A DNA stretch of 64,000 bases from Sphingomonas abietis. Lineage in GTDB: Bacteria > Pseudomonadota > Alphaproteobacteria > Sphingomonadales > Sphingomonadaceae. The DNA lies in NCBI RefSeq assembly GCF_027625475.1, contig NZ_CP115174.1, positions 1,957,001 to 2,021,000 on the forward strand, written 5' to 3'. Shown here in pieces: positions 18,908-27,104 of this stretch. The notes beneath the pieces were generated by a model, which saw nothing but the letters and a program-made list of their open reading frames with translations, searched no databases and had not been told where the DNA came from. How positions within the stretch are numbered: position 1 is the stretch's first letter; the number at the start of each line of letters is the position of its first letter. The translations under genes and the position numbers were made by a program.

Positions 18908-19666
18908 GTGGCCAGCTGGGCGTGGGCGGGAGCGTCCTGCCGGGGCGTATCCCATGCGAAGGCGGGAACGAGGCGGCAGGACGCGTTCAGCGTCTTCGCC
19001 GTCCGGGACGGATCGACGCTTGTCGCGATCGTGTCCGACGGCGCGGGAAGCTCCAGCCATGGCGGGGAGGGGGCGTCCGTCATCTGCCGGACGTTCACGA
19101 CCAGTCTTCGCAGCCATTTTGCAACGGTCGCGGAAATGCCGACCGATGACGATCTGTGGGGATGGCTCGATACGGCGCGTGACCGGATCGCGTCGTCCGC
19201 GGACCGTCTCGCGCTTCGGTTGCGCGACTTCGCCGCCACGGTCGTGATCACGGTGACGGACGGGAAGGACACGCTCGTCGCCCACGTCGGCGACGGCTCC
19301 TCCGTCGTCCGGTCGAGCGAGGCTGCGGATTGGAGGGTGACGAGCTGGCCCGCGCAGGGTCAGTACGCGGCCACGACTTTCTTCGTCACCGACGAGCCGG
19401 AGGTCCGGATGCGCATGGTCCGGTCCGACCATGCCATCGACGCCGTCGTCGCGTTCACCGACGGGATCGAGCGTCTTGCACTGGATTTCGCCAGCGAGAC
19501 GCCGCACGTCCCGTTCTTCGCGAAGATTATAGTGCCCCTCGAGCAAAGCGGCGCCGTCGGTTCGGACCGTGACCTTTCGGAGAAGCTGGCGGCCTATCTG
19601 AACAGCGATGCGATCAATGCTCGCACCGATGACGACAAGACGCTGGTGCTCGCGGTCCTTCGATGA
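18908..19666 (+). CDS. PP2C-family serine/threonine phosphatase of TerY-P triad
   Basis: About 252 residues from the GTG two bases after the terY stop; a TTG 21 bases upstream is possible. The metal-binding and active-site motifs of PP2C phosphatases are present in order: RRQDAFSVF, IVSDGAGSSSHGGEGAS, LVAHVGDGSSVV, VAFTDGIERLAL and a final RTDDDKTLVL. It should counter the kinase encoded next, whose ATG overlaps this gene's TGA by four bases. Confidence 0.9.
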   Translation: MASWAWAGASCRGVSHAKAGTRRQDAFSVFAVRDGSTLVAIVSDGAGSSSHGGEGASVICRTFTTSLRSHFATVAEMPTDDDLWGWLDTARDRIASSADRLALRLRDFAATVVITVTDGKDTLVAHVGDGSSVVRSSEAADWRVTSWPAQGQYAATTFFVTDEPEVRMRMVRSDHAIDAVVAFTDGIERLALDFASETPHVPFFAKIIVPLEQSGAVGSDRDLSEKLAAYLNSDAINARTDDDKTLVLAVLR

Positions 19667-22650
19667 GCCCGCCTCCCCTCTTCGCCGGCAACCGGCCGAT
19701 CCGGATCGGAGCTCGCATCGGGAAGGGGGGTGAGGGGGAGGTCTACGCGATCGAAGGCGTCGCTGGCCATGCGGTGAAATTCTACACGGTCGCGGACGTT
19801 CTCGATCGTCAGCCGAAGATCGTCGCGATGATCAGGGCGGGACTGGCCAGCGGGAGCGATCGCGTCGCCTACCCGAGCGAGGTGGTGTCGGACGCGAGGG
19901 GTATGTTCGCCGGCTTCGTCATGAAGCTGGTGAGCGGTCATCAGCCGATCCATCACCTGTATTCGACGGTCGACAGGAAGACGCATTTTCCGAGCGCGGA
20001 CTACCGCTTCCTTGTCCGCACGGCGGTGAACGTCGCTCGCGCGCTCGCGGAGGTTCACGCCAGAGGCTGCGTGATCGGCGACATCAACCACAGCGGCATC
20101 CTCGTGTCCGATCGCGCCACGGTCGCGCTCATCGATGCCGACAGCTTCCAGCTGTCCGAAGGCGGAACGCAGTACCTCTGCGCCGTCGGAACGCAGGAAT
20201 ACACGCCGCCCGAACTCCAGGGCGCCAGTCTAACTGGTATCGTCCGAACGCCGAACCATGATGCCTTCGGGCTGGCGGTGATCCTCTTCCAGCTGCTGTT
20301 CATGGGTCGGCAGCCGTTCAGCGGTTCCTATCAGGCGGCCGGGGAAATGACGCTCGAGAAGGCGATCGCCGAATACCGGTTCGCCTATTCGTTGCAGCGG
20401 GCGGTCGGGATGCGCCCGCCACCCGCGACGCCGCTTCTGTCCGACTTCCCACCGCCCGTGGCGCAGGCGTTCGAGACCGCGTTCGATCGCGGCACCAAGA
20501 GGCCGACGGCGGTGGGATGGATCGGCGTCCTCGAAAAGCTCGAAACCCAACTGAGACGGTGCCCGGACAACGACCTGCACTACTATCCCGGATCGGCGGC
20601 CGCCTGTCCGTGGTGCAGAATGGAGCGCGCGAGCCCCGGCCTCATCCTCTTCCTTCCGCCGTTGCCGCCCCAATCCGCCGCGACCGCGACGTCAACGCCG
20701 GGCGTCTTCGACCTGCGTTCGGTCTGGGCGGCGATCGAGGCTGTGCAGCTGCCGCCCGCGACGCCGCCCGACCCGCTGCTACCCGACATGGACGCAGTGG
20801 CTTCGGACGCCGCGGTCGCGGCGGCAGGAACCGTGACGGCTCGAAAGGGCTGGGCGATAGTCGTCCTGGCGGGATCCGTCATCGGCACGGCCGTGGCCAC
20901 GCCGGCTCTGATCGTCTGGCTCGGTCTCGGCCTCGTCGGGTTAATCATGCTGTTCGGGCGACCGAAGGCCGCCCGGGCGTTCCACGATCGGGCGCTTCAA
21001 GCAGACAGGCAGTGGACCCAGGCGCTCGCGGACTGGGAGCGGCGTTGCGGCGGACCCGAGCTCGCAGCGAACAAGAAGGCGCTTGGCGAGGCTCGCAGGC
21101 AGCTCGAGGCGCTGCCTGGCGAGCTCCGTGCGCAGCTCGCGAACTACGATGCGCACAGGCGGGACTTCCAGCTGCGATCCCATCTCGAGAACCACCGCGT
21201 CTCCGCGGCGAAGATACGGGGCGTCGGTCCGGGCCTGAAGGCGGCGCTCGCATCGTGGGGCATCGATAGCGCCCTCAATGTCAGCTATGCCGCCGTCATC
21301 CGCATCGACGGCTTCGGTCAGGCGAAAGCGACCGCGATGGACGCCTGGCGTCGGCAGGTCGAGGCGCGCTTCGTCTACGATCCGAGACCGAACGCCGCGG
21401 ACACGCGCGAAAAGGACCGGATCAACCGCGAGGCCAATCACAAGGGGGCCCAGCTCCGGGAGAAGCTTGGGCGCGGGGCCAACGACCTCCGCGTGGCTTC
21501 GCAGACGGTCCTGATGCGGTGGAAGCTCGTCGACCAGCCGCTGGTGCGTGCGCAGGCGGAACGGCTGCAGGCGCTGGCCGACGACGACATCGTCAACCCG
21601 ACCGTCGGTGCTCGCCTAAAGCGGATGAGTTCGCTGGCGTGGACGGTCCTGATCATGGCGATGATGGCGGCCGTTTTCGCCATGTCGAGGATCCAGATGC
21701 CCGTCCCGCATCCGGAGGCGCCCCCGGTGGCCGGGAGCACCCCGGAGCTTCCGGGCATGCAGCGGTTCGATCCTCCGAAAGGCTTCGTGGTGGCGCCGAA
21801 AGCCGGCATTCCGACCGTGAACGCGCGTGAGGCGCCAGATGGCGATGCGGTCGTGGAGAAGCTGAAGAAAGGCGCCTCCCTCCTCGCCATCGGTCGCTCC
21901 ATCGCATCCGATGGCAGCGGATGGATCGCCTTCACAGGGTCGAACGGGACGACGGAATTCGTATCCGAGAAGGTCTTGCGGCCAGCGGATTCCGGCGCGG
22001 CGGACGCGGCCGGCGCGTGCGCCGGGAAGAGCGGCGTCGCGGCGATCCTCTGCATAGATCCGACCATTCGGAATCTCGACGATCAGCTAAACGACTCCTA
22101 TCGCGAGATGCGTAGCCGGACGTCCGGCGACGAGCGTCGGCGACTTGTCGTTGGCGAACGCGACTGGCTTTCGCAGCGCGACGCGTGCGCGGGTTCACCG
22201 GACGCGGTCCGGTGTCTTGCGGAAGCGTATCGCAATCGTCTTGCGGAGCTTTCCGCGACGGCCGCTGTGCCCGCCCCCCGTCAGGGCGCCGCGACGCAGG
22301 CGCAGGATCCCGTGCCGGTCGTTGCCCCTCCGGCGGCCGGCGCACCCTCAGTCCAGGCGCCGCCGAGACCGAGGGGCGGTCCGGGAGGATGGATCACGCC
22401 GGACGACTACCCGCCGGGCGCCCTCCGTGCGGGCGAAGCCGGTCGCGTAACGTTCACCTTGCATGTGGAGCAGTCCGGTGCGGTCGATGGGTGCGACGTC
22501 GTCCAGTCTAGTGGCTTCGCAGATCTCGATCAGATGACCTGCCGACTCGTCCAGCGGCGCGCGCGGTTCGCGCCTGCCAGCGATCCGACAGGGCAGCCGA
22601 TCGATGCGTCATGGACCAGCTCCGTGGATTGGAGGATTCCTGGCCAGTAG
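19663..22650 (+). CDS. Membrane-anchored TerY-P kinase with HhH, SH3b, LprI and TonB_C domains
   Basis: A 995-residue multidomain protein. Residues 1-300 are a serine/threonine kinase with the glycine loop IGKGGEGEVYAI, the Lys in HAVKFY, a catalytic loop VIGDINHSGILV and IDADSFQL where DFG is expected. A membrane hairpin lies near 395-430, a helix-hairpin-helix unit (RGVGPGLKAAL, GFGQAKATAM) near 510-560 and a further membrane helix near 655-675. Then come an SH3b-like domain (about 705-775), an LprI/DUF1311-like segment (about 790-865), a proline-rich linker and a TonB C-terminal-like domain (about 915-995). This topology puts kinase and HhH inside and the last three domains in the periplasm, so the protein may sense the envelope. 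TerY-P kinases typically carry the HhH part; I infer that the periplasmic tail is unusual. Confidence 0.85.
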   Translation: MSPPPLFAGNRPIRIGARIGKGGEGEVYAIEGVAGHAVKFYTVADVLDRQPKIVAMIRAGLASGSDRVAYPSEVVSDARGMFAGFVMKLVSGHQPIHHLYSTVDRKTHFPSADYRFLVRTAVNVARALAEVHARGCVIGDINHSGILVSDRATVALIDADSFQLSEGGTQYLCAVGTQEYTPPELQGASLTGIVRTPNHDAFGLAVILFQLLFMGRQPFSGSYQAAGEMTLEKAIAEYRFAYSLQRAVGMRPPPATPLLSDFPPPVAQAFETAFDRGTKRPTAVGWIGVLEKLETQLRRCPDNDLHYYPGSAAACPWCRMERASPGLILFLPPLPPQSAATATSTPGVFDLRSVWAAIEAVQLPPATPPDPLLPDMDAVASDAAVAAAGTVTARKGWAIVVLAGSVIGTAVATPALIVWLGLGLVGLIMLFGRPKAARAFHDRALQADRQWTQALADWERRCGGPELAANKKALGEARRQLEALPGELRAQLANYDAHRRDFQLRSHLENHRVSAAKIRGVGPGLKAALASWGIDSALNVSYAAVIRIDGFGQAKATAMDAWRRQVEARFVYDPRPNAADTREKDRINREANHKGAQLREKLGRGANDLRVASQTVLMRWKLVDQPLVRAQAERLQALADDDIVNPTVGARLKRMSSLAWTVLIMAMMAAVFAMSRIQMPVPHPEAPPVAGSTPELPGMQRFDPPKGFVVAPKAGIPTVNAREAPDGDAVVEKLKKGASLLAIGRSIASDGSGWIAFTGSNGTTEFVSEKVLRPADSGAADAAGACAGKSGVAAILCIDPTIRNLDDQLNDSYREMRSRTSGDERRRLVVGERDWLSQRDACAGSPDAVRCLAEAYRNRLAELSATAAVPAPRQGAATQAQDPVPVVAPPAAGAPSVQAPPRPRGGPGGWITPDDYPPGALRAGEAGRVTFTLHVEQSGAVDGCDVVQSSGFADLDQMTCRLVQRRARFAPASDPTGQPIDASWTSSVDWRIPGQ

Positions 22651-22710
22651 CTTACGATGCTGACGGACCGAAGCAACGACTCGGTATTGATCGCCACGGG
22701 ATAGGGATCA

Positions 22711-23487
22711 TCATACACCGTAACGCTTGTTGCCTCCGCTGGTGATGCAGTAGCGGCCTCCGCGAGGGCCGATGCACACACCTCCTCCGCCGCACGAGCA
22801 GCCGCTCGCCGACGTCCCGCGCGGGTGGTGAATGACTCGATGTCTGTGCAGGGCATAGCTGCGGGCGCCGGCCGCGCCGAGCGGGGCGGCGTTGCGCGCC
22901 AGACGGGGGCCATGTCCTCCGCTCGCCCGGGAATTGCCCTGGTAGGGTGTCGAGATCGGAGCGTCGGTTGATAGGAACCGGGACAGGGCCCAGCAGTCCG
23001 CTGTGCCGGGGCTGGAGACCTTGCTCCATACGCCGGAAGCGGCGCTCGCCGTCACGGCGGTGCCGCGTTCGAGCGTCCTGACGACGGACCCGCCGGAACC
23101 GGGCGCGGAACGGCAGTTCAACGAGAGTGTGTTGACAAAGGACGGCGCCTGGACCGCCTGCGGCGCCGTTCCCGGAGCGGTCCGGGGCGACGCGGAGTAG
23201 AGACCGACGGCACCGAGCACGATGACAGCCCCGATGCCGGCGATCCATCCCGCCCCGTTCGATTTCGTCTGCTGTCCAGCGACGGCTCCCGGCAGATGAG
23301 GCGCATGCGGCGTCAGCGTTGAATAGGACAGGCCGCTGCCCGGAATGCCGATCGTGGTGCGCGTGCCCCTCTTGCTCAGGTTCACGGTGGCCCCGTGGCC
23401 CCCGATACTGGTGCTCACGCCCGATTTGCTGAAGTTCAGGCGGACACCGGGAACGATGCTCATCGACTTTCGGAATCTGAACCCCAC
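22711..23487 (-). CDS. DUF4236-TM-SH3b protein with basic C-terminal motif
   Basis: About 258 residues from the GTG at 23487, which gives the family's normal start (x-GFRFRKS) and has GAGGGG just upstream; an ATG at 23514 would add nine residues. Residues 1-60 are DUF4236 (PGVRLNFSKSGVSTSIGG, TRTTIGIPGSGLSYS). A membrane helix lies near 80-100, an SH3b-like domain near 120-180 and a Cys/Gly-rich tail with GPRGGRYCITSGGNKRYGV, resembling the small basic adaptor of PBCV-type proteins. It converges on the TerY-P kinase gene with 60 bases between them and shares an SH3b domain with it. An IS5 element ends 58 bases before its start, so its promoter may be displaced. Function unknown. Confidence 0.7.
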   Translation of the reverse strand: MGFRFRKSMSIVPGVRLNFSKSGVSTSIGGHGATVNLSKRGTRTTIGIPGSGLSYSTLTPHAPHLPGAVAGQQTKSNGAGWIAGIGAVIVLGAVGLYSASPRTAPGTAPQAVQAPSFVNTLSLNCRSAPGSGGSVVRTLERGTAVTASAASGVWSKVSSPGTADCWALSRFLSTDAPISTPYQGNSRASGGHGPRLARNAAPLGAAGARSYALHRHRVIHHPRGTSASGCSCGGGGVCIGPRGGRYCITSGGNKRYGV

Positions 23488-23561
23488 ACTGTCGCCCCTC
23501 TGCGCTGCGGACATCCTGATGCATCAGGATGTCTTAATCCAGCGCTAGGTGGTGTGGACAC

Positions 23562-24325
23562 TTACCGCAGCCACAGGGCGATGGCAGCGAGTGTGATGAC
23601 GGCGCGGTAGTTTCGGGCCGTTTTCTCAAAGCGGGTGGCGACGCGCCTGAACTGCTTGAGCTTGGAAAAGCAGCATTCGACGAGATGGCGTTGAGCGTAG
23701 AGATGTTTGTCGAGCGGATGCTTGAACGTGCGGGAGGGGTTGTTCGGGATGACGGCCGTAGCGCCCTTGTCGGCGATGGTCTGGCGTAGGGCGTCGCTGT
23801 CGTAGGCGGTGTCGGCCATGACGATTTTGGCTGGCAGTCCGTCGACGAGGCCGGCCGCTTGCGGCGCATCTCCCTTTTGTCCTGCGGTCAGCGTGAACCG
23901 CACGGGACAGCCAAGTCCCCGGACGGCCATGTGGATCTTGGTGCTCAGGCCGCCGCGTGAACGGCCAATGGCCTGATCTTCAGACCCCCTTTTTTCGCCC
24001 CGGCAGCGTGCTGATGGGCGCGAACGACGGTGCTGTCGATGATCAGATATTCGAAGTCCGGGTCATCCGACATGGCCTCGAAGATCCGCCACCATACACC
24101 CTTCGCACTCCACCGGCTGAAGCGGCGAAACGCGCTGTTCCAGTCGCCGAACACCTCGGGGAGATCGCGCCAGGGCGACCCCGTCCGCACAATCCACAAC
24201 ACCGCCTCGACGAACATCCGGTTGTCGCGACCGGTCGACCCCTTCTGATCAGGCCGCCCGATGATCAGCGGAGCCATCCGCTCCCAGGCGCTGTCGCTCA
24301 ACACCAGCCGATCCATCACACCCAA
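23562..24325 (-). CDS. IS5-family transposase made by -1 frameshift (OrfA/OrfB)
   Basis: The first frame (23945-24325, 126 residues) has the N-terminal DUF4096-like domain, WRDLPEVFGDWNSAFRRF, and the first catalytic Asp in YLIIDSTVVRAHQHA. The second frame (ending at 23562) carries the second Asp in IVMADTAYDSDALR and the Glu region LVECCFSKLKQFRRVATRF. Joining them by a -1 slip at the A6G5 run near 23985-23995 gives a continuous transposase reading GRSRGGLSTKIHMAV across the gap between the listed frames. A short OrfA ending in AVHAAA would be the unshifted product. Confidence 0.9.
23985..23995 (-). other. Programmed -1 frameshift site of the IS5 transposase
   Basis: On the coding strand the run is AAAAAAGGGGG, a classical slippery sequence for this IS group. 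The zero frame stops about 40 bases later, while the -1 frame continues through the conserved transposase core. Confidence 0.75.
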
Positions 24326-24397
24326 TGCCGCCTCCTAAAAGCAGCCTTGAATCATGCTTCAACGCAAATGGGAATCCTTAGAGTCCACACCACCTAG

Positions 24398-24575
24398 AGG
24401 AGCGCGGACGCGGATGCGACGGGCCGCTCGTCCATTGGGTTTCGGCAACCTCAGACGTTTTACGTTCCGCGCAGGGATTTCTAGGATGTCCCACGAGCTT
24501 CCGGCAGCACCCGACCAACTCAAGACATTCAGCGTCGTTGATGCAAGCGTCGGCTTCTGCTGAAACCTGATGGGG
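24398..24575. other. Short spacer between two insertion sequences
   Basis: About 180 bases with no gene supported on either strand. It separates the right end of the IS5 element from the presumed left end of the IS110-family element. Confidence 0.5.
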
Positions 24576-24642
24576 TGGACGCCCCCCGACGGCATCGATG
24601 TGCCAAAGTGGAGGTGTTGATCACCACTTGAGGGAGGCGTCC

Positions 24643-25677
24643 GTGTCGCAAGCTAGCACAATCGGTCTGGATATCGCCAAGAGTTCGTTTCACGCGCATG
24701 GCGCCGACGAACGCGGAGAAGTGGTGTTCAGCCGCAAATTGACCCGCAGGAAGCTGCTCGACTTCTTCGCTGCTCAACCAGCCTGCCTTATCGCGATGGA
24801 GGCCTGTGGTGGCGCTCATCACTGGGCACGCGAACTGACGCAGCTTGGCCATGAGGTGCGGCTTATCCCGCCCGCGTATGTCAAACCGTTCGTGAAGCGA
24901 CACAAGAACGATGCGGTCGATGCAGAGGCGATTTGTGAAGCGGTACAGCGACCCGGTATGCGCTTCGTCGCGATAAAGACGGAGGAGCAGCAAGCTGCTG
25001 GCATGGTTTTCCGGACCCGCGACTTACTGGTTCGTCAACGGACGCAGCTCATCAATGCCTTGCGCGGCCATCTGGCCGAGTACGGCTGGGTAGCGCCGCG
25101 CGGCAAGGCTCATATAGCTATGTTGGCCGACTTGCTCGATGAGGATGAAATGGCCTCATCCTTGCCAGAGGGGGCACGAGCCATGTTCAAGATCATGACC
25201 GATACGCTTGCCGAGCTCGGCGTTCGGATCGCAGACCTGGACAAGGAAATTGTCCGTCGTGCCCGCGAAGACGAAGTTGCGCGACGGTTGATGACGATTC
25301 CTGGGATCGGGCCGATCGCTGCTACCGCGATCGTGGCGCTGGCACCGCATGCCACCACGTTTAACAAGGGGCGGGACTTTGCTGCATGGCTGGGTCTAGC
25401 GCCCCTCCAGCACTCCACAGGAGGCAAGCAGAAGCTCGGTCGGATCTCGAAAATGGGTGAGCGAACTATCCGACGGCTGCTGATCATCGGCGGCAGCGCA
25501 GTCGTGAGGCAGGCAACAGTACATGGTGCGCCTGCAGGCTCGTGGCTCGAAGGGATGCTGGCGCGCAAACCTCGGATGCTCGTCTCGGTGGCGCTCGCCA
25601 ACAAGATGGCGCGTACGGCCTGGGCACTCATGACCAGGCGAGAAGATTACAAAGCTCCGGTCGTCGCTGAAGCGTAA
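24643..25677 (+). CDS. IS110-family DEDD transposase
   Basis: 344 residues from the GTG at 24643, preceded by GAGGGAGG; a start at 24598 would add an unlikely 15-residue lead. The RuvC-like DEDD domain shows GLDIAKSSFHAHG, the Glu in AMEACGGAHHWARELT and the Asp pair in RHKNDAVDAEAICEA. The C-terminal transposase_20 domain has MTIPGIGPIAATAIVAL and the serine region STGGKQKLGRISKMG. These recombinases are guided by an RNA encoded in the element's non-coding end, here probably the right end. The gene looks intact. Confidence 0.93.
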   Translation: MSQASTIGLDIAKSSFHAHGADERGEVVFSRKLTRRKLLDFFAAQPACLIAMEACGGAHHWARELTQLGHEVRLIPPAYVKPFVKRHKNDAVDAEAICEAVQRPGMRFVAIKTEEQQAAGMVFRTRDLLVRQRTQLINALRGHLAEYGWVAPRGKAHIAMLADLLDEDEMASSLPEGARAMFKIMTDTLAELGVRIADLDKEIVRRAREDEVARRLMTIPGIGPIAATAIVALAPHATTFNKGRDFAAWLGLAPLQHSTGGKQKLGRISKMGERTIRRLLIIGGSAVVRQATVHGAPAGSWLEGMLARKPRMLVSVALANKMARTAWALMTRREDYKAPVVAEA

Positions 25678-25919
25678 AGCTGCAGCGCAGGGCCAGAGGT
25701 CGTCGGAGACGTAGGCGGTCGAAGGAGGGTATGGCACAACAGTCGGTAGACGGGGTCGGAAAACCAGTGAACGGCGTGGCGCTAGCCAAGCGCGCAAACC
25801 CGATGTGGATCCGGTCCGCGAACTCCCATACAGGCCAGCAGCTCCAAGTTGCTCAACAGGCCGGACAGACGAGAGCACCTGACTACGTTGCCACACCTCA
25901 TTTAACGCTTGCATCTTTA
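25678..25919 (+). ncRNA. Candidate bridge/seek RNA region of the IS110-family element
   Basis: The non-coding stretch between the transposase stop and the right sub-terminal repeat is about 240 bases long. In IS1111-type elements the guide RNA is encoded in this position. Short dyads can be seen (for example around GCGCTAGCCAAGCGC) but a fold was not computed. The call rests on position and family knowledge only. Confidence 0.4.
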
Positions 25920-25929
25920 GGGGCGTCCA

Positions 25930-26268
25930 CAGACGCCGTTCGGGTCGCTCAAATCAGCCCGTCGGCTGTGCGCCTCAAAAGCGGTCATTCCGGCGATCGA
26001 CGCAGCTTACCAATAGCGGCCGGTCAGCTCGGGCGCAGAGAGGTGCCCAGCTAACCACCGAATGTGATGGGAAGCGCATGGGGAGGAGCCGCGTGAGCCA
26101 ATCTGCCCCGCCGTCGCATCAGATTTGAACCCTGCTGAATGCACGTCACCCTACGGCTTTTCCGCACTATATAATTGCGGGCCCGATCATTGCGAGCAGC
26201 GATCCGCCGAACAAGGTCAGCTGCAAGCCGCTGGCGCTCGCGGAATCGGTCGCGGCTGCGGGCCGTGA
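25930..26268. other. Non-coding stretch, no gene seen
   Basis: About 340 bases downstream of the IS110-family element. The frames present are arginine-rich shadows with no recognisable product. A TTTGAACCCTG string near 26132 resembles part of a tRNA T-arm but no cloverleaf could be built around it. Confidence 0.5.
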
Positions 26269-26298
26269 GCACCCCGCTACCTTGCGGTAGCGAGGTGC
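26269..26298 (-). terminator. Strong hairpin after small gene
   Basis: A 13-bp stem with one mismatch (26269-26281 against 26286-26298) and a four-base loop, GCAA on the minus strand. It starts 12 bases after the stop of the minus-strand 61-residue gene. There is no T run, so it may be a Rho-assisted terminator or a 3' stabiliser. Confidence 0.55.
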
Positions 26299-26310
26299 AC
26301 GTAATTCTCG

Positions 26311-26496
26311 CTAGCCGTCGAGATCCGCGTCGATCGCCGCATAGGCGCGAGATCGCAGACCATCCGGTCCCTCTTCGATCGTCGCGGTCGGGATCGTCTC
26401 GATCGCGAGGTTTGAGTTAGGCGGCCAGATAAAGGCGGTGCGGAACCGCTTGCGATACTCGATGCGGTAGCCACGATAGGTTTCATAGAACGACAT
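26311..26496 (-). CDS. Small protein of 61 residues, unknown function
   Basis: Starts MSFYETYRGYRIEYRKRF from the ATG at 26496, with GGAGA about 6 bases upstream, and ends at a TAG followed by a strong hairpin. The composition is balanced and not arginine-rich like the shadow frames around it. The product is soluble, with aromatic residues at the N-terminus and acidic ones at the C-terminus. It is divergent from the acetyltransferase-like gene at 26587. No family recognised. Confidence 0.6.
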   Translation of the reverse strand: MSFYETYRGYRIEYRKRFRTAFIWPPNSNLAIETIPTATIEEGPDGLRSRAYAAIDADLDG

Positions 26497-26586
26497 TTTC
26501 GGTCTCCATTCTGAAGCGCGTCGGGATTTGACGCGGACTAAATTAGTCAGCGGGTTTCGTGCTCGGGCTTGCAGCCGATACGGCGG

Positions 26587-27039
26587 ATGATCCGGACGCC
26601 CGTGGGCCGAAAATTGAAGAGGTATGCTGCCGTCGTGACTCGCGCAATTACGTCCGCTCGTCGATTCCAGGAGACGCTCCCGCAAGGCTACGCTGCGATC
26701 GTCACGCTCGTCCCCACCGGCCTCGATACCCAGGATCCGCTGCGCGAGCGCCATGACGATCGCTCGATCGATATCGACAATACCATGGGCTCGGTCTGGA
26801 TCGATGTGGTGGATCCTGAGAACGATGCGGTGGTCGCCACGGCGGTCTTCGCCGCCGATGCACAGGCGGTGCGCTGCGATACCGTCGATGTGATGCTACC
26901 TTATCGCGAGAAAGGTGTCGCGACCGCCCTGTACAGAATTGCCAGCCGCGTCTTCGACGCGCCGGTGGTACCGAGCGGCCTGCTGTCGGACGAGGCCCAA
27001 TTATTCTGGGGCGTGAAGACGCAGATCCGCTGGCCTTGA
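26587..27039 (+). CDS. GNAT-like small protein
   Basis: About 150 residues from the ATG at 26587; an ATG at 26569 is possible. The second half reads like the core of a GNAT acetyltransferase: TVDVMLPYREKGVATALYRI resembles the acetyl-CoA loop region, followed by PSGLLSDEAQLFW. The N-terminal 40 residues are basic. Substrate unknown. It is divergent from the 61-residue gene and precedes the HNH gene by 65 bases on the same strand. Confidence 0.55.
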   Translation: MIRTPVGRKLKRYAAVVTRAITSARRFQETLPQGYAAIVTLVPTGLDTQDPLRERHDDRSIDIDNTMGSVWIDVVDPENDAVVATAVFAADAQAVRCDTVDVMLPYREKGVATALYRIASRVFDAPVVPSGLLSDEAQLFWGVKTQIRWP

Positions 27040-27104
27040 TCGCGTGCGCATTATAGCCCAGTCGACCCGTGCCTTAGTCTGAAGCTGCGGCTAGAACCCC
27101 GATC

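Larger units (their letters stand above)
23545..24397 (-). mobile_element. IS5-family insertion sequence (IS427-like)
   Basis: An element of about 850 bp bounded by perfect inverted ends, CTAGGTGGTGTGGAC at 23545-23559 and its complement at 24383-24397. The outermost CTAG on each side may be the target duplication, as in other members of this group. It encodes one transposase in two overlapping frames on the minus strand. It looks intact. It landed just upstream of the DUF4236 gene. Confidence 0.92.
24576..25929 (+). mobile_element. IS110-family element, IS1111-like layout
   Basis: TGGACGCCCC at 24576-24585 is matched by its complement at 25920-25929. These bound the transposase gene, a short left margin of under 70 bases and a long non-coding right end of about 240 bases. 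Sub-terminal inverted repeats and a long 3' non-coding end are the layout of the IS1111 group. True ends are probably a few bases outside the repeats, since this family makes no target duplication and I could not fix them. Confidence 0.65.

Noticed and set aside
26126..26150. TTTGAACCCTG string resembling a tRNA T-arm on the minus strand
   Set aside because: The flanking bases do not form the 5-bp T stem, and no acceptor, anticodon stem or CCA could be placed around it.
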